DNA of 64,000 bases from Maylandia zebra. Its lineage: Eukaryota; Chordata; Actinopteri; Cichliformes; Cichlidae. The position numbers and the translations under genes were made by a program. The notes under the pieces were generated by a model that was not told the DNA's origin, did not search any database, and worked only from the letters and a program-made list of their open reading frames with translations. Positions 13,253-25,429 of this stretch are shown here, piece by piece (position 1 is the first letter of the stretch; every line of letters begins with the position of its first letter). The stretch lies in NCBI RefSeq assembly GCF_041146795.1, contig NC_135188.1, positions 1,155,919-1,219,918 of the forward strand, read 5' to 3'.

Positions 13253-13670
13253 CGTGATGAAGTCTCGAAGCGAGATTTATTTCGCCGCCAACTCTCTCTC
13301 TTTCTCACTTTGCCTTTCTTCCAAGTTACAGTTAATTTCAAGGACGCGGCACTTTCTCCCGGTTACGCAGGAATGAGAGAGGGGAAAAGACCTGCAGCTG
13401 CGGGCAGCGTCGGCTTTTTCGGTCCTCCTCCAGATGTTGTGAGTGTTTACGAGTTAAGGCTGAGATGAGGCGCGTAGCTGCTGTGTTCCTGCGCAGGATC
13501 GAGGCATCAGTGAGTGGACTGGCTGCGGGTCGGTCTGTCTCTGTTGGTCTGTGCGCTCTGTGTGACAATCCCCCCTCCACCCCTCTCTTTCCACTTTACC
13601 CTGCCCTCTTTCTCTGTAGCCTCGTCCCCCCCACCCCTCTCTCCTCCGCGCTCTCCCCCTGAGACACGCC
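13253..13670 (-). other. rnf220: Probable untranslated first exon and promoter region of rnf220
   Basis: On the minus strand a near-consensus donor, CACG|GTAAGTG, sits with its last exon base at 13253. It could splice to the acceptor in front of the first coding exon, giving an intron of 1107 bp. Upstream sequence to about 13.7 kb is richer in CpG and pyrimidine tracts than its surroundings. No start codon upstream gives a conserved frame, so I infer a 5' untranslated exon. The transcription start and upstream end are guesses; transcript data would settle them. Confidence 0.45.
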
Positions 13671-14119
13671 GCGTGCGATGGACACATTCAATTTCTCGTC
13701 CTCGTTTAAGGTGAGTTACAGTGAAATTGAGTCAAAAGAAAAATGCACTTATCAGCTGCCCACAGAGTAGGGGTGGGTGTGGATAAGAAGAGAACTTGAG
13801 GGATTAAAAGTGTCAGATTATATCTGCGAATATAGAATCAAACGTGGTAACTTTCACTGAAAACTCGTGAATATCCGGTTATTGTCACCTGCGCTTCTTA
13901 ACTCGCAGAGTCGAATCCACCACATCAGTCTGAGTTTATGAAGGACATGCATGCACCAAAATTAAACCTTTCAGCTGCTTTCAGTGCATTAGTGCTATAT
14001 ACTAAGTTCACCAACTCATCGCTTTCTGTGCGCACGCGCACGCGCGAGCGAGCGCGTGTGGCGCCGCTGCTTTGAATGGCAGGTAAATGAGTTATCTGCT
14101 CCTCCGTGGCTCACTGAGC

Positions 14120-14310
14120 ATGTACAGTCGCCAGCCTGTGTGATTGACACTTGGGAATATTCCCTTTTGATGAGACACAGTGCAAACCAATGGTATTATT
14201 TGTCACAGATAATCTGCTTTCAAGTCCAACACATTACGCGCGGCGTAATATCTACATTATTCATATCTGATTTCCAGCACATTGTCAGAAAGAACAGCTC
14301 AGAGCGCCAC
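14120..14310. promoter_or_regulatory. Candidate conserved non-coding element near rnf220 promoter
   Basis: A repeat-free stretch about 0.5 kb upstream of the presumed rnf220 first exon, with dense A/T-core motifs such as GACACTTGGGAATATTCCC, ACAGATAATCTGC and ACATTATTCATATC. The long frame across it (14056-14379) shows no family resemblance. Composition and position suggest a promoter-proximal enhancer. Confidence 0.27.
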
Positions 14311-15199
14311 AAATCAGCCCAAATCACTCTTAATTTGTTTTTATCGGTATTGGTATTGCTTAAAGACTTTTTGAAATAATGTAATTGAAATAATTCCTTA
14401 TTCCCTCGAGCCAATCCAGAGGCTTTACACTGCTAATCTAATGTGACACGCAATTTCCGTCTCTCAGACGATTGCTTCCCCTCAGGTCCCTGTCTTTAAT
14501 GAACAGCCATTTGGCTGTGAGCCTGTGTGCCTGCATTTGTACGTGTGTGTGTAATCAGAGAGCGAGACACAGTCCTGAGATAGGAAATGAGTGAAATGGG
14601 AATATCCCGGCCAAGAAGACACAAGGAAGAGGGTTGTGGGGAAACATAGCTTGAGATCAGTGGCTTCGCTGTACTAAATCAGCCTGAAAACACACCACAT
14701 AATTGAGATGTAAAAATAAACACTGACTCTCTCGATGGCATTAGCCAAGAGTGAAGAGGGCCACCGTTTAGCCTGGACAGTTCAGCTGTCTCCCGCATCC
14801 TTAAAATGCTCCCAGAGATGAAGCTTGCCATGTGCACCACTTCCTTTCACACCCAGCCGCTGGTGGAGAGGTGGAGGGCCAGACAGCAGATGCAGACCTT
14901 TAAAGGGACACATAAACCAGACCGACTCTGTCGCCGTGTTGCCCTCGGACCAGTACGGGAGCGTGCAACACATGTGTCCCTCGTGACAAAGCAAGGTCAC
15001 TGCTCCGCTTAGAGAGCTCCCTCTCATTCAGTCCTTGTTGTTTTGAGGTCACACATACCGTCACACACCCGCACACGCCAGGGGTAAAGGCGAGGATTAA
15101 ACGCAGAGGATTCCCAAACTGAATGACCTCCATTTAATTGCAAATGTGTAATCAAAAGTCATCTTTTTTGGAAACCCCTCCTCTGTTGTTTGGCTAAGA

Positions 15200-15600
15200 A
15201 ACACCAAAAATATCCTAATTTGCCAACTGATCAGTGAACACCCGCTCCCCACGAGTGGCTGCATTGACATTACGATTATTATATCTTCCCCGTTCCTCCA
15301 ATTTGCCCCGTGTGCTAGTGGCCGTGGGGGGTGCGCAGTGGATGATGGGTGTGTGTCCTGCAGGCCCAGTGAAGTGTTAATGATGTCCCCGCTGCCTCAG
15401 CCAGGTTACGGCACAGGGACCGTTAGCCGCCCAGGGTAACTGCACGGCTCCCAGAATAAATTGCCACCCGAAGCCACGCAGGCTGGTCAGCCAGCCAATT
15501 ACAGGCCTGCCCGCTCAGCTGAGGATGATGGGATGCGATGTTAATTGTAAGCTTTCATTTTCTGGCAGGAGGTGAGTCACTTGGCTGTCTTCTTGACTGC
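15200..15600. promoter_or_regulatory. Candidate conserved non-coding element
   Basis: A block of unique sequence with motifs typical of vertebrate enhancers, including ACATTACGATTATTATATC near 15267, AGTGTTAATGATG near 15372, CAGCCAATTACAGG near 15491 and GATGTTAATTGTAAG near 15537. No coding frame is supported. The reasoning is compositional. Confidence 0.28.
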
Positions 15601-15646
15601 CGTACACACGCAGAGCATAACATCTTAATGCACGCAGTTTATGCTT

Positions 15647-15650
<4 letters not shown>

Positions 15651-15681
<31 letters not shown>
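15651..15681. repeat. (TG)n microsatellite
   Basis: An uninterrupted TG dinucleotide repeat of about 15 units. Confidence 0.95.
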
Positions 15682-15682
<1 letters not shown>

Positions 15683-16039
15683 TTTTTGGTTCTGGTTTAT
15701 GTGGTCATATTCATCTGCCCCATCTCGCTCCGTTTTTTTCTTCCTTTAAAAGAAAATTGAGTTTTGAATCATTTACAAGCAGTTTTAATGGTATTTAAAT
15801 GTTACAGCTTAGTTTCTGTGGTCTTCAGTGTAATTCCCAGCAAGTAAGAGATGAGATGAGGGGAATTAAATCAACATGATGAGAGTTCTTCACTTCTTTT
15901 ATTAGGATGCCAGAGGTCATCTGTAGAGTCTTTTAACTTTCTCAATTGGAGTAGTGAACAGTAAATCGTCAAGTTTTATTTTTTTTACTCTGCCTTTCAT
16001 ATCAGTTGTTGTTGCTTTTTTTCTGGGGCACTGGATAAA

Positions 16040-16190
16040 CTAAGTTACTGCTGTAATCATTCCCACAGACCAATTAGAGATAATTACTTTTTGCTGTGAG
16101 ACTCACAATGTCCAATTACAGCAAAATGGCTTCAAAATTCATACAATGTTGCCAAATTAAAAGCAAAATGATATAAAAACGGGCCGAATG
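16040..16190. promoter_or_regulatory. Candidate conserved non-coding element
   Basis: A compact block of A/T-core sites: GTAATCATTCCCAC, ACCAATTAGAGATAATTAC, GTCCAATTACAGC and CAAATTAAAAGC occur within 150 bp. Such density of TAATT-type sites with no simple repeat is typical of homeodomain-bound enhancers. There is no conserved coding frame. Confidence 0.28.
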
Positions 16191-19084
16191 ATTATTGTTT
16201 TGTTTTGGTGGGTGTACCTGCTGGTGAAGTTAAAGGAGAGCCGGGCACAATTCAAAGTCTCACCGACGGTGACGGGAAGAGCCCCGGCAGCATCAGCAGT
16301 GAAGATGAAGAGCGCTCAGTTCTCTGGAGTCAGTCGGGTAGTAGTTGTGCAGCCGAGTGCCACACTCTTCTCAGTATATCAACATAGAGACTGTCTGGTA
16401 GCAGTGCTATGGAGAGAGAGGTTAGCTACTATATTAACATACAGAGAGACAGCGCCAGAGCAGAGCAGTCTGCCAAAGACTCAGCAGTGGAAGTGAGACA
16501 CAGAGAGGCCATCGACCAGACAGCTGCAAGATGGAGTGGAAGAGAACGTGTGAGAGATGAGCTGTCGAACATGTGACAGGTCCCCAAAGCAGCGTGTGAG
16601 CGTGAATGTGAGCAAGAATACAGAGAGGTGCATTATGGTCTCAATCATTGATCGCTTCCTCCCGAGGGGGCGGGCGTCTGCCCTCCGCCACACGTGTAAA
16701 CACACTCGGCTGTGTGTGTTCACATTCACAGCACACTGTTGTGTTTCCTCAACTTTTGTCGCTACTCTGCCGCCAAATGTGTGACGGTTTAAGAATCCCA
16801 CAACTTCTTCAGCACTTTCAGGAATGTGTCTCAGACACATGACGGCTTTTACTCGAGCCTAGTTTTAGGAAACGTGACGGTGATAAACTGAAGGAACGTG
16901 TTACCTGTGCGATGCATCGCTGATAGGTGTGGTGGGATACCAGGTGATGTAGGACTCATGAGTGACAGGAAGGACGAAAGGATTAGAAAAGAAAGACAAA
17001 GTGACGCGGTGGTTAAAGGTCACGGTCCAGTAGAGGCTGCAGATGCAAACAGCAATAAGAAATCATACTGTACACCAACACGGTTATTTACATCGTGCTT
17101 TCAAAGACACGGGGACATTTGTTTTTGTTACCTCCTGCAAAAAAATAACCATTATCACCATTATAACCATTATAACCACATACAATGCTGATCATTGTTT
17201 GTTGTTTGCAGTGCCAGAGGGAAATATATGTAACGCATTATTCAGAATAATGTATTTGACTAAATGCATTTAGGTCTTAATAAGCAGAATTAAAACAGCT
17301 GATTTTCCATCTTCTGTCTCATAATTCTGAAACAAGTCGTCTAAGTTCCCACATCTAAAAAAAGAAATATTAATAAACCCAGCAGAGTTAAACAGGCTGT
17401 TGTTTCATCGAGAGAAATATTTAAATATCGCAGAAAGAATAAAATACAGATCGTCTGTTGGAGGTAAACAGGCCTGAAAACAGTCCAACTAAATTTGCCA
17501 AAACAATTACAGCAGCTAAATTCAGAGTTTATTAAATACAATAAAAAATTTATTTTATATATTTATTATTATTATTCTTACTATTAATTAATGATGATTT
17601 TACCCTAATTATTATCAACATATAGCCAGCACAATATTTGTGTCGAACAACACCAAACATCTTATTTCTAATGTCTTATTTGTCAATATACCAAAATCTG
17701 CTGACCTGTTGTTCGTCCAGAGACTCGGCCTGTGCGTCTGCACACAGCTGACAGGCGAGCAGAAAGTTACACGTGCAGCACGTTCAGTGTTTCAGAAATA
17801 AACAACACAGATTTGAGCCAATAATGACGAATTTATTCTTCAGGTTTTCACCACGTTACAGGAATGACACGTCACTAAAGTGAAGTACAACAGCCAGTGA
17901 ATCCAAATGACTCAAACTGGGCTCTGAAAATATCATTTTTATAACGACCGCCGGCTCCAGCGCTCCGCTCACCCAGCTGATGGTTTAAAATAGGCAGCCT
18001 TGTAATCGCGCACTTACACTCTTTACATCTGGAGGTTAAATAAATGGATTACTCATCGTGTGTGCATTATTCATGACCTGCTGCCCAGCTGTCAACACTG
18101 TAGTTAAGTTGCTGAGCAGGTCTCTTTAACAAACGAACTAAGCTGAGACGGGCAAATTTACCAGTAACAAGATGTGTTATTCTCAACGATAAATATCAGG
18201 GAATGTTTTCAGTCCCACCCGGGAATCATAATCCGTTGATGTGGAAGCTGCTTGCCTGCTGTGTGCGTTTCCTATCTTCTGGTCATCTTTACCTAAACGC
18301 TTGTTTATCCTCCTGACTTTGGAAAAACAGAGGTCAAGAAAAAAAATGGGCGTTTGTCACAGTCAGAGGGATTTCTGGGGTCTACTTTGGGTGGCACTAA
18401 TTTAACAAACATGGACGACGAAGACTCTGAAAGGCAGCTGGTCCTGCTTTCTGCTTTTCATGTCTTTAGCCGGCTGGACAACAGAACACCTTTGAACACT
18501 TGTTCAAACCCGTCTCGAGTGGCTGCGCCTGGATTTTCTGCCCATTTTTTGGTCGTAATCTTTCCACCTTTTTAATGTTTGGATTTTAAAGCCATGTTAC
18601 CTGTAATCCAGGTGAGACTCGAAGGGGAAAAGATGGAAACGTGTAAAAGCTTTTGCAAACAGCGCTGTCAGCCGGTGTCCTCAGCCCACCATGCAGTCTG
18701 CACACATAAATACAACACTGCCCACCACCAAACATCACACCCTTTCCCCTCCCCTCACTCTGCGCCGAGGCCCCGTCCTCGCTCCTCTCTCACCGCCATG
18801 AGGCTGACACTAATGTGACACTCTAGAAAATAATTACCAACAAACGCACTGCTGACTGCAAACAGCTCGCTCCCCTCAGTGGACTGTCACTAGTCATTAG
18901 TCTGAACCCTGGGTGAGGACAGGACCACAGAAATGGGGGTTGGGGGGTGGGTGGGGGGTTAGGCGATGAGGAGGAACATCCACGTGAAGAAGAAGAAGGA
19001 AATAAAGAGGAAGAAGGGAGATCCGACAGGTAAGATGGAAACAATCTGCTTTGCAGGTGTAAAACCTGATAAACAGAGTTGTGA

Positions 19085-19186
19085 GATAAGATAAGATAGA
19101 ACTTTATTAATCCCTCGGGTGGGTTCCTCTGGGAAATTCGACTTCCAAAAAGCACAGCAACGACCAAAGTTACAGTTACAGAATAT

Positions 19187-19250
<64 letters not shown>

Positions 19251-19905
19251 AATACAGAGACAATATAAATAAAATATACGAAGGGGATAAATAGAATAAA
19301 TAGGAATAAAAATAAAAATACAAGTGAATTGCACATTTCAAGTATTGAGTCTATTGCACTGTTGACTATTTACAAAAAGTATTGCACAAGGTATTGTACA
19401 GTGAGGTGCAGAGGCACTACAGCTTAGTTGTTCCCCCCTCCTTTGTCCTCCTGTTTCCCCTCCCTCTCCCCTCCAGAGAGGAGTTAAACAGTCTGATGGC
19501 GTGTGGGACAAAGGAGTTTTTAAGTCTGTTAGTTCTTGTCTTGGGGAGAAGCAACCTGTCACTGAACAGACTCTTCTGATTGTTTATGGCCGTGTGCAGA
19601 GGATGCCCAGCATTGTCCATAATGTCCATCAGTTTCTTTAATGTCCTTTTCTCTGCCACTGTCACCAGAGTGTCCAGCTTCATGCCGACCACAGAGCTAG
19701 CCCTCCTGATCAGTTTCTCCAGCCTGGATGAGTCCTTCTTTGTTGTGCTGCTCCCCCAGCACACCACAGCATAGAAAAGTACTCCAGCAACCACCGACTG
19801 GTAAAACATCCTCAGGAGCTTCCTGCAGATGTTAAAAGACCTCAGCCTCCTGAGGAAGTACAGTCGGCTTTGGCCTTTTTTATACAGGTGCTCTGTGTTG
19901 CATGA
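19085..19905 (-). mobile_element. 3' fragment of an L2/CR1-like LINE
   Basis: The minus strand encodes the end of a non-LTR retrotransposon reverse transcriptase. The segment LYKKGQSRLYFLRRLRSF is read just upstream of the frame at 19809-19417, which contains VVAGVLFYAVVCWG, SRLEKLIRRASSVVG and a terminal block ending near HAIRLFNSSLEGR. These are the usual C-terminal motifs of fish L2-type elements. The 3' end carries AGGGATTAATAAAGTTCTATCTTATCTTATC, the short-repeat tail typical of this group. A (TATA)/(CA)n microsatellite (19187-19246) has expanded inside its 3' untranslated part. The element is truncated at the 5' end and is presumably dead. Confidence 0.88.
19187..19246. repeat. (TA)n-(CA)n microsatellite inside the LINE tail
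   Basis: About six TA units are followed by about 23 CA units. Confidence 0.97.
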
Positions 19906-21019
19906 GTTTGAGCGTCCTGTTGTTTCGGCCCAGTCTTCATCATTTGCCCCCTCTGCTGGTTTATATTATATTAACTGGGGCCCAGTAAAAACACCTGCCC
20001 CAGTTTGCCCTTTAAACTGAGTGCTCAGTATGCTGGCTCTATAGTGCTGAACCCTGATTTTCTGTGGTTTCAAACAAAGCAGGTTGTTGTCGTTGTTGCT
20101 TCACGCGTCCCCGTGACAGGAGCTGGTTACACGGTGCAAAGGAAGAGTGCGGCAGCACTGGAGAGGCTCGTTTCTAACAGGGAAGGAGCCGACACAGTCA
20201 GAGGCACCACAGCGCCCGTGAGAGGTGGGCGGATCGACAGTGTCGATGCTGGTATTGGTATCGGATCGACGCTAACGTGACAGGATCGATTCTTTGTCTT
20301 TAAGTTCAGTGGATAATAATAAGTCAACGTGCAGACGGCACGTTTAAACTCCAGTGTCCAGAAAACGTTGTTGAAAGAAGCTGAAAGGTTGTTGTGTTAT
20401 TTAATTATTTAATTACTGTGGAACGAATTGCAGAAGTGATGACACGCTGCTCGCTGTAAGGCCAAAGTGTCAGTGCTGGAAACTGCGGCCCAACGTGCAG
20501 TATCACAGAGCACTAATGACTATCGTGCTTTCATAGAACAATTATTTTCATACAGTGATTCTAATTTGGATTCATGTCGATGAAAATGCACAGAACCGTG
20601 AAATATTCAATATAATAATTATTGTATTTCTATATGAATCATTTAATATGTTGTTTTGCTCTCATTGTGACGGTTTGACTTTGTTGCTCAGATTTGGATA
20701 TAAAGTGATGCATTTTCACTGAGCTGTCCACGTTTATTTATCCTGCATGAAAGAGCGCAGCAGAGACACCTTTGCATTATTATGTGTAAGCGTACCTGGA
20801 TGATCTCAGCGGCTCGACATCTTTTCTGGAGAAAGTGAAGATTTCAACACTTGCAGTTAGAAAACAGAGAAATCTGTGGTCCAGGTAAGCAAATAGTTTA
20901 AAGAAAGAAAAGCTGCTCAGCCTGAAAACTGTTCAAGGTGGCAGCAATTCCAACACAATTATCCAAATGCCACAGGGTACATCAATTCTTTGAACACCGA
21001 CCCCCCTCCTGAAGACTGT

Positions 21020-21240
21020 TATTTGAGTTGCCTTAGGGGGCAACCGTGCCAGAGAGAGATTAAAATTTTTTACAGCTTCCACAATGGCCAATATTAAAAT
21101 GTCTCGATACATCTGCCTGGCTATTTTGATTGGTAACTTAACCCCTGACTCCTGAGCAAAAAAAGAGCCATTCTCCGTGCTACTGTCGCCAGGCTGCAGT
21201 CTAATTCTTGTATGATTCAGGCTAATGAGGCAGTAATAGG
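21020..21240. promoter_or_regulatory. Candidate conserved non-coding element
   Basis: Unique sequence with a SOX-type core (CCACAATGGCC near 21081), AATATTAAAATG, TCTAATTCTTG and GGCTAATGAGG, ending at a microsatellite. No coding frame is supported. It is a compositional candidate only. Confidence 0.25.
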
Positions 21241-21241
21241 T

Positions 21242-21244
<3 letters not shown>

Positions 21245-21287
<43 letters not shown>
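21245..21287. repeat. (GT)n microsatellite
   Basis: An uninterrupted GT dinucleotide repeat of about 21 units. Confidence 0.97.
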
Positions 21288-21288
<1 letters not shown>

Positions 21289-22128
21289 ATGAGAAGGTTA
21301 TTACAGTGTATTGGAGACGTGAGCAGGAGGAGGGCCTCTCTGAAGTAGGGATGAAGGGTTCTTATTGTACAATAATTGGAGGGTGGGTTTAATCTGTGAG
21401 CAAGAAATGGTTTGCCCTCTTTAAAATATAGCGAAGCTGCTCGTTGTTAGTCTTCTTCTATAAAAACAGGCACACTGGACTGAAGCAAGCGCCCCTGTTT
21501 CAGTTCGGTTTCAGTCGCAGAAAGCAGGAGACGAGGAGTTGAAGGAAAGTGAAAGTGTGTCTGTCTCTGTGTCATCAAGCCAATGGCTTCATCCAGCCTT
21601 ATCCTGAACCATGAAACCATAGTGCATGACACCCTTCTATGCTCTGCACAGATATGGCTATTCACTGTTAGCACAGAGATTTGACAAGCCAGACTGATCT
21701 CACTCAACAGCCTGGGTCAAATGGATGACTGTCACAGTCTTTTTGTATCCGTCTCTCTTTCTCCTCCCCCCATCCTCTGTTCCACTTTGCACACCCTCAT
21801 CTTTACTCCTCACTTGCTGCCAATCTCCCAACTTTGCCTGTTCAAATTGACAAATTCAACCAGCTACAAGAGAATAAATGGAATAGAGAGAAGAGACCCC
21901 TGAAGGGGATAATCTTTCCAGAGGAAAAGATGTGGTTGGCTGGGAGGCAGGTGAGCGTGTTCATCTGTTATTCGCAGTGTAAACAGTCAGATGTAAATGT
22001 TTCTCACAACAGTACAAACACTGTGAAACATAAATCTCCCCAATGTAACAGGATATGTTCGTGTTTTTAAAGAAAGGTGGTCCGAACTCTTCTGTCCTCT
22101 CAGAGCAGCTGTTTGTTTCAGTCTTCAG

Positions 22129-23933
22129 CAGAGATGGGCAGTAATAAAGTAATCTGATTACTTTTTCAAGTAACGAGTAATGTAAGGGATTACTATTGCA
22201 AAAAGTAATTAGATTACCGTTACTTTCCCATTAGCACGCTGCGTTACTGCGTTACTAAACCGTCGTGATGAGTCTCATGACAGTGACGTGCGAGCGTGCG
22301 GCGTCCGTGGTAACAGACGTGTGCAGATCAACAATGGATAACATGGAGCGATGGAGAGAGTACGACCGTGCAGCGTTTACAGCGTGGAAGTAATCACATT
22401 ACTTTGAGTTTAATTCTGTAAAAAGTGACACAAACATCAGCGTCAGCTGCTCACTCTGCGTGGGAGGGAAACTTGTTTCTACAGTGAAAAATTAAACTTA
22501 AATCTGAGCGCGCAGCGAGCGCGCTGCCACGGGAACGTGACGCTCACAGAGAAACCCCCGCATCCTCCCACTGACATGACCGCTGTGGGCAAACCTCCAC
22601 CCGCCCCACTCCTGCGAAACAGCTGACAATAGATTTAAGAGCTGCTGAGTCTTTGATTTTATTTATTTTTACTGTGTTTTACTTGCATCTATTTGAAAGA
22701 GTGAACACAAAACGTGATTTGATTTTATCTGCTGGAACATGCAGACAATAGGTTTCAATGTTAAACACATCTCTTCAAGTCAAAGACTTGCATATAATTA
22801 CATCTTTGCTTAATGCAAGGTGCAGAAAATTAAAAAATTAAAACTAATAAAACAATTTTTAAAAAAGAGATTTTCCATTGGATTCAATTTTATATGATGG
22901 ATTATGCAGAAAAATTGAATTGGGCTGTGTGACAACAGAGCAGTTGCAGTGCTCTGCATGTGTCCCATATGTGTTGACCTTTTTTTTGCACATTATTCTG
23001 TTTCTGTGTATTTGCTATGATTTGCTATTTGTCACATTGCTGCACTCACTATCTCGGGTTTGTTTGTGGAAGCGTTCTGTTGCCTTCAAATCAAACATTC
23101 TGCAAATTACACTGAATACTCAGTTACACGTTTCTTTATATTTTATTATGTTACAGATTAAGTCATTTGTTCATACTTTGTTCTGTCTTTTCAGTCTTCA
23201 TGAGGTCAGCTGTGGGGAAACGCCCGCCTAGCATTTCCTCATTTTAAAGTGCTGCTGATGTCACACATGACATCAGCAGGTCGAACCAAGTGGAGGGGTT
23301 TCTTTTTCCATAGAGACGCTTCCTTTTGTTTGAGTCAAGGTTTAAAGGGATTTGTTGAATCTTTTTCCTTTCGTTAATACTGCCATTTAGTTGTGTAAAT
23401 GTGCTAATTAGAAGTGTGCAGAGGTTTTGTGTCTTTTTAATCATCTGTGTAGAGTTTTAGATCCCTCAGTGTGAGTGAGTGGCACTGGCTGGGCTAATTG
23501 AAGGGAAACGCTGGCCCTATTTAAAGCCAGTCTGCACCAGATTCAGGGGAGAGAGGAGAATTGTGTTGTGTTGTGAGATCCATGTTCTGTTGAGTTTTGT
23601 TAATTGAGTTACTTTGGGGGGAAGTTTTGTTAAGTTACAGATTAAATTGAGTTCACTGTAAATAAATTGCTCGCCTCTGGAAGCCTGAGGTGCGTAGTCT
23701 GCTTCCCTACCTCCTTCCCTACCTCCTTCCCTACCTCCTTCCTTGACATTTGAGTGTGACTACCTCACAGGCTGAAAGATCTGTTACTTTATTACCTACT
23801 CAGGTTGTGTATCATGCTTTTAAAAAGCAACTAAGTAACTAATTACTTTTGCAAATGAGTAATCAGTGAAGTAACAGGATTACTTTTTTGGAGAAGTAAT
23901 CAGTAAGTAGCTACTAATTACTTTTTCAAGTAA
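22129..23933 (+). mobile_element. Decayed hAT-like DNA transposon with BED-finger remnant
   Basis: The left end begins CAGAGATGGGCAGTAA and continues with repeated GTAAT/ATTAC motifs. The right part (about 23785-23933) has the same theme in a GTAACTAATTAC style, as expected for the terminal inverted repeats of a fish hAT family. Near the left end, 22384-22492 still reads as a BED-type zinc finger: SHYFEFNSVKSDTN, then a Cys-x2-Cys pair in VSCSLCVGGKLVST. Stop codons interrupt it, so it is non-functional. The right terminus is lost where a palindromic array begins at 23934, and no target-site duplication can be scored. A second copy of the left end is at 63133-63206. Confidence 0.7.
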
Positions 23934-24148
23934 CCATAATACTGTATATATATCAGTATCATAATACTGTATCAGTATTATGATACTGTATCAGTATTAT
24001 GATACTGTATCAGTATCATAATACTGCGGTATTACCATAATACTGTATATATATCAGTGTCATAATACTGATACAGTATCATAATACTGTATCAGTATCA
24101 TAATACTGATACAGTATCATAATACTGTATCAGTATCATAATACTGCG
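23934..24148. repeat. Palindromic minisatellite (TATCAGTATCATAATACTG-type units)
   Basis: About 215 bp consist of alternating CAGTATCATAATACTG and CAGTATTATGATACTG units joined by TAT. Each unit is nearly self-complementary, so the whole array can pair with itself at many registers. It starts exactly where the hAT-like element loses its right end. Confidence 0.93.
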
Positions 24149-25321
24149 GAGGGTGAAAGGTGCAGAGAGAGAACGCAGAATCCCTTTTCACTGTATTTTT
24201 CTCTTCTTACAAGCTTTCAGGGATGGATCGCGTCATCAAAGCGATTGTCGAAACCTTTAATTTCCTGTGAGCCAGCGGAGGTCCAGACACGGACAATAAA
24301 CGATTGAGCCGCAGAGCTGCGCTGACGTTTGTCTTGAGTTACGGCAGCAGATTGACTGAATGTGAAAACATCGGAAACACAATTTAAATTGCACTTACTT
24401 TACATAGGACATCACTGGCTGTTCATGCGTCCTGCAGATGGTTCACGAAATGTGTTTCCACAGTGCGTTTGTGCTTCTTTACACTAGAAGAAAAAAATGT
24501 TATGAGCTACACGTGGTCCCAGAAGTTTGACACAAAAAAGTTTACGTTTTTCCTGAAAATGCCTTCGAGCCAAACCTAATAAGATCCAGCTTACAGGTGA
24601 ATGCAGACTGCAGTATTTCACGTCTGTAAATGTCAGAAGTGTTTGTCTCATTTTAGTTTCTCTTTTCCTTTGAAGGTTGGGGTTTTCCTGTTCCTGTTCT
24701 TCCTGCCCCGCCCTGTTTCACCTGTGCCTGCTTCTTATCTGTCTCACCCTTTCTCCAATAATCTGTACTATTTGTTTTTTTCCTAGTGTCCCCGAGATTT
24801 TCTTTGTTTGCTTTACTTTCATGAAACCGAGTGTAGAGAAGAAGTTGACATAAAAATGCAAACTTTGGGGAGAAGGAGAGTCTTCAACCTTGGGCCGATT
24901 AAAAACCACAAGTCATGACAGTTAAAAGGCTTTTTGTGTTTTGAGTCCTGTGTTAAATTAAAATTGCAGTAAATAACTGCTTTTTAATATAATGTAAGAA
25001 TGAGAAAGCACAGCATTCACCTCTGTGGAGCAGAAGTAGATCAAATAAAGGTGAAACAAAATCATTAGCAGCACTAAAACGTGAACACGGTTAAGAACGA
25101 TATGATGACCTGCCATGGATGTTTCTCTCTCCCTCATTTCATACCCTCAAAAACAGCTTTGATCCTGTAATGTTCAGTAATGTAAGGAGCTTCTTCTGGA
25201 CCCGTGGGACAGATGTTCATACATGTTCTCCTGGTCTGTTCCACCTCCCTGTGTAGCTCTAAGGCCCTGGAGGCACTTTCACGCAGCCTGTGGTTTTGTG
25301 CACCGTCCTCAGCCCCAACCG

Positions 25322-25429
<108 letters not shown>

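Noticed and set aside
20000..20300. Possible transposon end (GGATCGACAGTGTCGATG... ATCGGATCGACG)
   Set aside because: Only short ATCGA-type motifs; no matching opposite end or duplication could be found.
24600..24790. Possible LTR-like CT-rich sequence
   Set aside because: Resemblance to a fish LTR is vague and no TG...CA borders or primer-binding site were seen.
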